From Pseudacidovorax sp. NFM-22 (GTDB lineage: Bacteria; Pseudomonadota; Gammaproteobacteria; Burkholderiales; Burkholderiaceae_C), in contig NZ_JACBFY010000002.1 of NCBI RefSeq assembly GCF_021401245.1, positions 682,001 to 746,000 on the forward strand: DNA of 64,000 nt, given 5' to 3'. Below the pieces are notes generated by a model. The model worked only from the letters and a program-made list of their open reading frames with translations. It had not been told where the DNA came from and searched no databases. This document shows, piece by piece, positions 60,390 to 64,000 of the stretch (positions are counted from its first letter, which is position 1; each line of letters opens with the position of its first letter). Made by a program: the position numbers and the translations under genes.

Positions 60390-61901
60390 ATGGAAACCGA
60401 ATTCAAGTTCCACATCCCCGCCGAGCGGCTGGCCGCGGTCGAGGCCGACCTGCGCCAGGGCGCCGTGCAACGCACCCGCATGCAGGCCCGCTACTTCGAC
60501 ACGCCCGGTGGCGCCCTGGCCGCCGCGGGCATGGCGCTGCGCCTGCGCAAGGAAGGCCGCCGCTGGGTGCAGACGGTCAAGGCCGCGGGGCACGGCCTGC
60601 TGCAGCGGCTGGAGCACAACGCCGACCTGGGCGCCGCCCGCGCCACCGACCTGCTGCGGCCCGACCTTCTGCGCCATCAGGGCACGCCCGTGGGCGAGCG
60701 CCTGGTGCAGGTGCTGCAGGCCGCAGGCGAGGACCTGGTCGAGACCTACGCCACCGACATCTGGCGCCTGGCGCGCGACATCCGCCACGAGGGTGCCCGG
60801 GTCGAGCTGGCGCTGGACGTGGGCAAGATCGTCGCGCAGGCGCCCGCCGGGGGCCCGATGCGCGTGGCCCCCGTGTGCGAGCTGGAACTGGAACTGGTGC
60901 AGGGCCCGCTCGCGGGCCTGGTCGCCCTGTCCCGGGATTGGGCGCAGCGCCATGGCCTGTGGCTGGGCACCGTCTCCAAGGCCGAGCGAGGCGAGCGGCT
61001 GATGAAGGGCATCGCCCATGTGCCCGCGGTCAAGGCCGAGACGCCCCGCTTCGAGGAAGCCAGCCCACCCGATGGCGCGGCGCTGCAGCGCCTCGTGATC
61101 GCCGCCTGCCTCGCCCAGGTCCTGCCCAATGCCAGCGAGATCGCTGAGGGCAGCGAAGACGAAGAGCAGATCCACCAGTTGCGCATCGGCCTGCGCCGCC
61201 TGCGCACCGCGCTGCGCGAGCTGGCGCCGCTGGCCGGCGGGCTGGACCCGGCCTGGGAGGCGCCACTGCAGCGCGCGTTCCACGCCCTGGGCGCGCAGCG
61301 CGACCGGACGCAGGTGGTGGCCGAATCGCGCCGATGGATGGAAGGCAGCGATGCACCGGCGGTGCTTGTGCCCGAAGCGGGCGATGCGCCCACGCCCGCG
61401 GACGCGGTGCGCGAGCCGGCCTTCCAGGGCGTGCTGGTGGCCCTGGCAGGCCGCGCGGCCGAAGACCCGGCCGAGGGCGTCGGGACGCTCGACGCCGACG
61501 CCACGCTCGCCCACCTGCGCCACCGCCTGCGCCGGCTGCACCGGCAGTCGCTGCGCGACGCGGAGCGCTTCGACCAGCTGGACGATGACCAGCGCCATCG
61601 CACCCGCAAGCGGCTCAAGCGGCTGCGCTACCTGGCCGAGTTCGTCGCGCCCTTGCTGGACGCCGGCCGCACGACCCGCTACCTCGACCAGTTGCGCCCC
61701 GCGCAGGACGCGCTGGGCCTGTTCAACGACCAGGTGACGGCCCGCCGCCTCTACGAAGAGGCGGCCGAGCAGGACGCGCATGCCTGGTTCGCCATCGGCT
61801 GGCTGGCGGCGCAGCAGCCCCGCACGGCGAAGAAGGCCGGCAAGGCCTTGCGCCGGCTCGCGGATGCGCCGAAGTTCTGGAAGGGCCGCCGCAAGGACTG
61901 A
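60390..61901 (+). CDS. CYTH-CHAD protein (inorganic triphosphatase-like)
   Basis: 503 residues; start METEFKFHIPAERLAAVEADL. The ETEFK sequence at 2-6 is the ExExK motif of the CYTH triphosphatase tunnel; conserved basic/acidic strands follow up to about 205. The second half (from about 235) is a CHAD domain with repeated His/Arg-rich helices (QIHQLRIGLRRLRTALREL, HLRHRLRRLHRQSLRD, HRTRKRLKRLRYLAEFVAPLL) that bind polyphosphate. Likely involved in polyphosphate or triphosphate metabolism. Confidence 0.93.
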   Translation: METEFKFHIPAERLAAVEADLRQGAVQRTRMQARYFDTPGGALAAAGMALRLRKEGRRWVQTVKAAGHGLLQRLEHNADLGAARATDLLRPDLLRHQGTPVGERLVQVLQAAGEDLVETYATDIWRLARDIRHEGARVELALDVGKIVAQAPAGGPMRVAPVCELELELVQGPLAGLVALSRDWAQRHGLWLGTVSKAERGERLMKGIAHVPAVKAETPRFEEASPPDGAALQRLVIAACLAQVLPNASEIAEGSEDEEQIHQLRIGLRRLRTALRELAPLAGGLDPAWEAPLQRAFHALGAQRDRTQVVAESRRWMEGSDAPAVLVPEAGDAPTPADAVREPAFQGVLVALAGRAAEDPAEGVGTLDADATLAHLRHRLRRLHRQSLRDAERFDQLDDDQRHRTRKRLKRLRYLAEFVAPLLDAGRTTRYLDQLRPAQDALGLFNDQVTARRLYEEAAEQDAHAWFAIGWLAAQQPRTAKKAGKALRRLADAPKFWKGRRKD

Positions 61902-61927
61902 GAGGCCACGGCGCCCGGGTGTCTCGG

Positions 61928-61967
61928 CCCCTCTCCCCTCGCGGGAGAGGGGTTGGGGAGAGAGGGG
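61928..61967. repeat. Extragenic palindrome, single copy
   Basis: CCCCTCTCCCCTCGCGGGAG core running into AGGGGTTGGGGAGAGAGGGG, between the convergent CYTH-CHAD and MFS genes. Same family as the copies at 3984 and 8678. Confidence 0.7.
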
Positions 61968-62003
61968 AGCCGCCCCAGGGTGCTGCCCCGGCAGGCCCCG
62001 CCC

Positions 62004-63269
62004 TCACCCCTCCCGCGGCGGCTGCGGCAGCACGCGGTAGGCCAGTGCCCCGGCCGCCAGCATCAGCGAGATCGCGCCGAAGACGGCCTGGAAGGGCTCG
62101 ATGCCCCGCGACTGCGCCGCCGTGGCGATGGCCCCGGTCACCCACTGCATCAGCGCCACGCCCAGGAACATCGCCATGGTGAACAGCGCCATGGCCCGGC
62201 CCGTGACGGCCATCGGGTAGGCGCCCTTCACGTCCGGGTACTGCAGCACCATGTAGCCCGAGAGCAGGCCGATGGCCAGGGCCAGCGCGATGTCCGCACC
62301 GGCATGCGTGTCGAAGGCCAGCACCGCGAAGAGCCCGGCGCAGACCACGGTGAAGCCGACCAACCAGCGCCGGCGCCGTGCCGCCCCCGGATCGATGCGG
62401 CCGAAGAGCGGCGGCCCGCCGATGGCGATCACCGTCATCAACAGCGCCACGTTCCCGCTGGCCATCAGCGAGAAGCCATGGCGTTGCATCAGCATCGGCC
62501 CCAGCCACAGGCCGCGCAGCGCCACGAAGGAGGCATAGGTGACCAGCGCGAGTGCCAGGATGCCCCAGGTGTGCGGCAGCAGCAGCAGGCCGGCGAAGGT
62601 GCGCACGGCGCTGCCCAACGCTTCGCGCGGCGCGTCCGCGGCCGGGGCCGGCTCATGCACGACCGCCGCGATGGCGGCCCAGGCCAGCAGCGAGGCTGCT
62701 GCCAGCACCCAGAAGCCCATGCGCCAGGAGCTGGCCTCGATCAGCCAGGCCAGCGGGGTGCCCGTGACCAGCATGCCGCAGCTGCCCAGGCCGAGGATGG
62801 CGCCCGACACCGCCGCGAAGCGCTCCGGCGCGAAGTGCCGCGCGATGAAGACGGTGCACACGAGGAAGGCCGGTGCGCAGCCGATGCCGATCAGCACCTG
62901 CCCCACCACCAGCACGCCGAAGCTGGGCGCCAGCGCCGACAGCACCGCCCCGCCGATGGCCAGCGGAAAGGCCACCAGCACGGTGCGCCGCACGCCCTGC
63001 AGGTCGATGCCGATGCCCATCAGGAGCTGCAGCGCGCCGAAGGCGAAATGGAAGGCACCGGCGAACAGGCCCAGGGCCTGCGGGCTGAGGTGGAAGTCGG
63101 CCGCCAGCGGCGCGGCCATGATGGCGGCCACGGTGCGGAAGGCCTGGCTGAGCGCGAAGCCGGTGCTCAGCACCAGCAGCATGGTCCAGGGGCTGGGGGT
63201 CGAGGCGCGGGTGGCGGGCGTGGGACGGGGCGCCGGGTCGGCGGCGCTGGCGGAAGGCGGCGGGGTCAT
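62004..63269 (-). CDS. MFS transporter (sugar/organic-acid type)
   Basis: 421 residues, about 12 hydrophobic helices. First helices: SPWTMLLVLSTGFALSQAFRTVAAIMAAPLAADFHLSPQALGLFAGAFHFAFGALQLLMG. Motif A is degenerate (IGIDLQGVRRTVLVAFP). The family resembles YcaD/YbfB-like uncharacterised permeases. A long N-terminal Pro/Ala tail (about 27 residues) precedes helix 1. No regulator gene adjacent. Substrate unknown. Confidence 0.86.
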   Translation of the reverse strand: MTPPPSASAADPAPRPTPATRASTPSPWTMLLVLSTGFALSQAFRTVAAIMAAPLAADFHLSPQALGLFAGAFHFAFGALQLLMGIGIDLQGVRRTVLVAFPLAIGGAVLSALAPSFGVLVVGQVLIGIGCAPAFLVCTVFIARHFAPERFAAVSGAILGLGSCGMLVTGTPLAWLIEASSWRMGFWVLAAASLLAWAAIAAVVHEPAPAADAPREALGSAVRTFAGLLLLPHTWGILALALVTYASFVALRGLWLGPMLMQRHGFSLMASGNVALLMTVIAIGGPPLFGRIDPGAARRRRWLVGFTVVCAGLFAVLAFDTHAGADIALALAIGLLSGYMVLQYPDVKGAYPMAVTGRAMALFTMAMFLGVALMQWVTGAIATAAQSRGIEPFQAVFGAISLMLAAGALAYRVLPQPPREG

Positions 63270-63470
63270 GGGCGGCGCGTGCGCCCATCGGGTGTGGACG
63301 CGTTCTGGGTGGTGTCTCCAGCGTCGGAGCCTACCGTGAAAGCCGCCGGGGCGTGTGGCGCCTGCGAGGCAGGGGTCGGGGCGCCGATCCGTTCGCCGTG
63401 GCTGTGTCGAGGGGCCGGCCCGTGCATGTCCCGGCTTCGGCGCGCTGAGCCAGGACGGTGCGTGGGCGGC

Positions 63471-63794
63471 TCAGTCCGGACGGTCGGGGCTGCTCGTCCA
63501 GCCCCAGCCCAGCAGTTCGGCCAGCCGCTGCACCGTCCAGCCGGCCTCGTCGGCCGCCAGGCCGGAATCGGCACTGCGCAGGCCGTCCAGGCAGCGCTGC
63601 AGCACCTCCTGGTCGCTCACCGTGCCGCTCTGCGACAGGCCCAGGGCCTGCCCGGTCAGCAGTTGGGCCAGGTCCTCGCACAGCTCGTAGCGCTGGCGCA
63701 CCACGGCCAGCGGCTCGCGCAGGCGCTGGCGGGCGTCGGCGTACAGCGCGAGGAAGGAAGGAGGGATCTCGGTCTGCTGGTCTTCGCCGTCCAT
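63471..63794 (-). CDS. Unrecognised small soluble protein
   Basis: 107 residues; start MDGEDQQTEIPPSFLALYADARQRL at 63794 chosen over an earlier in-frame Met because the upstream sequence looks like non-coding repeats. Predominantly helical, acidic (LREPLAVVRQRYELCEDLAQLLTGQALGL, then VLQRCLDGLRSADSGLAADEAGWTVQRLAELLGW). No family recognised, no signal peptide. The C-terminus has a Trp-rich WGWTSS end. Confidence 0.7.
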   Translation of the reverse strand: MDGEDQQTEIPPSFLALYADARQRLREPLAVVRQRYELCEDLAQLLTGQALGLSQSGTVSDQEVLQRCLDGLRSADSGLAADEAGWTVQRLAELLGWGWTSSPDRPD

Positions 63795-64000
63795 GGGCAC
63801 AAACAAGAAAGGGCCTCCTGCGAGACCCTGGGTGGTGAAAAGAAGGACAGGGCCCCTGTGCGGGACCCTGGACCATGAAGCGCGAGCGCCCCGAAGACCT
63901 TGCGCCGTCCGAAGGACGGCTTCATCGAAGGCCCGTCGCCGTGGTCGCCGGGCCGGCCAGCCCTGCGGCACTGCGCAGGCGCCGCCTCGGTCAGCGGCGG
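63795..64000. other. Right-edge region, 206 bp
   Basis: Contains an imperfect direct repeat (GGGCC...CTG...GACCCTGG at 63811-63831 and 63850-63871). An ATG at 63875 opens a plus-strand frame that runs off the window (42 codons, Arg-rich) with no motif, so it is not called as a gene. Confidence 0.5.

Noticed and set aside
63875-64000. Plus-strand gene start running off the right edge
   Set aside because: 42 Arg-rich codons with no motif or convincing ribosome site; cannot be told from chance in GC-rich DNA.

Overview
The window is very GC-rich, gene-dense DNA (third-position G/C almost throughout, short intergenic gaps, many 1-4 bp start/stop overlaps). Several Bug-type tripartite tricarboxylate (TTT) binding proteins without membrane subunits, many LysR regulators, orphan beta-oxidation genes and recurring extragenic palindromes point to a chromosomal segment of a Burkholderiales bacterium, most likely a member of the Comamonadaceae (Variovorax/Acidovorax-like). 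No phage, plasmid, insertion sequence, CRISPR, rRNA or tRNA was seen.

Layout. (1) 1-3967: a tightly coupled envelope operon that enters from the left edge: a CsgG-like outer-membrane protein, a Sel1 protein, a small two-repeat secreted protein, a lipoprotein, an OmpA-domain protein and a zinc-ribbon membrane protein. (2) 4180-8591: zinc metallopeptidase, DHA2 exporter, VOC protein, class II glutamine amidotransferase. (3) 8592-11198: a candidate Fur box and a TonB-dependent siderophore receptor. (4) 11212-29238: a catabolic block holding two LysR regulators, a HotDog/FAS1-like acyl-CoA hydratase, an MmgE/PrpD protein, two acyl-CoA dehydrogenases, SDR, enoyl-CoA hydratase, two CoA-transferases, thiolase, acyl-CoA ligase, two Bug binding proteins and a DUF35/thiolase-like pair. 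Together these can take up, CoA-activate and beta-oxidise a carboxylic acid whose identity cannot be read from the sequence. (5) 29396-31599: benE-gshB with overlapping ends, then an 80-bp tandem repeat. (6) 32039-38876: SnoaL-like protein, polysaccharide deacetylase, amidase with Bug protein, LysR, Rid-family protein with an FAD amino-acid oxidoreductase. (7) 38911-41428: speD, a sugar nucleotidyltransferase and aminopeptidase P in one overlapping operon. (8) 41628-44768: tkt and gap with a terminator. (9) 44781-52162: amidase, 3-methyladenine DNA glycosylase, MFS/LysR divergent pair, Nramp transporter, YciI protein and a membrane protein. (10) 52292-63794: pirin, coiled-coil protein, single-domain response regulator, amidase, SlyD-like FKBP, a degenerate histidine kinase, DUF3606 protein, YihY membrane protein, an aromatic/His-rich lipoprotein, transglutaminase, CYTH-CHAD protein, MFS transporter and an unknown small protein.

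The least conventional parts are the CsgG-like operon with its two-repeat secreted protein, the catabolic block with a Cys-less thiolase/DUF35 pair, the 80-bp tandem repeat, and a set of clean inverted repeats at divergent promoters. All functional calls rest on reading motifs by eye; no database search was run.
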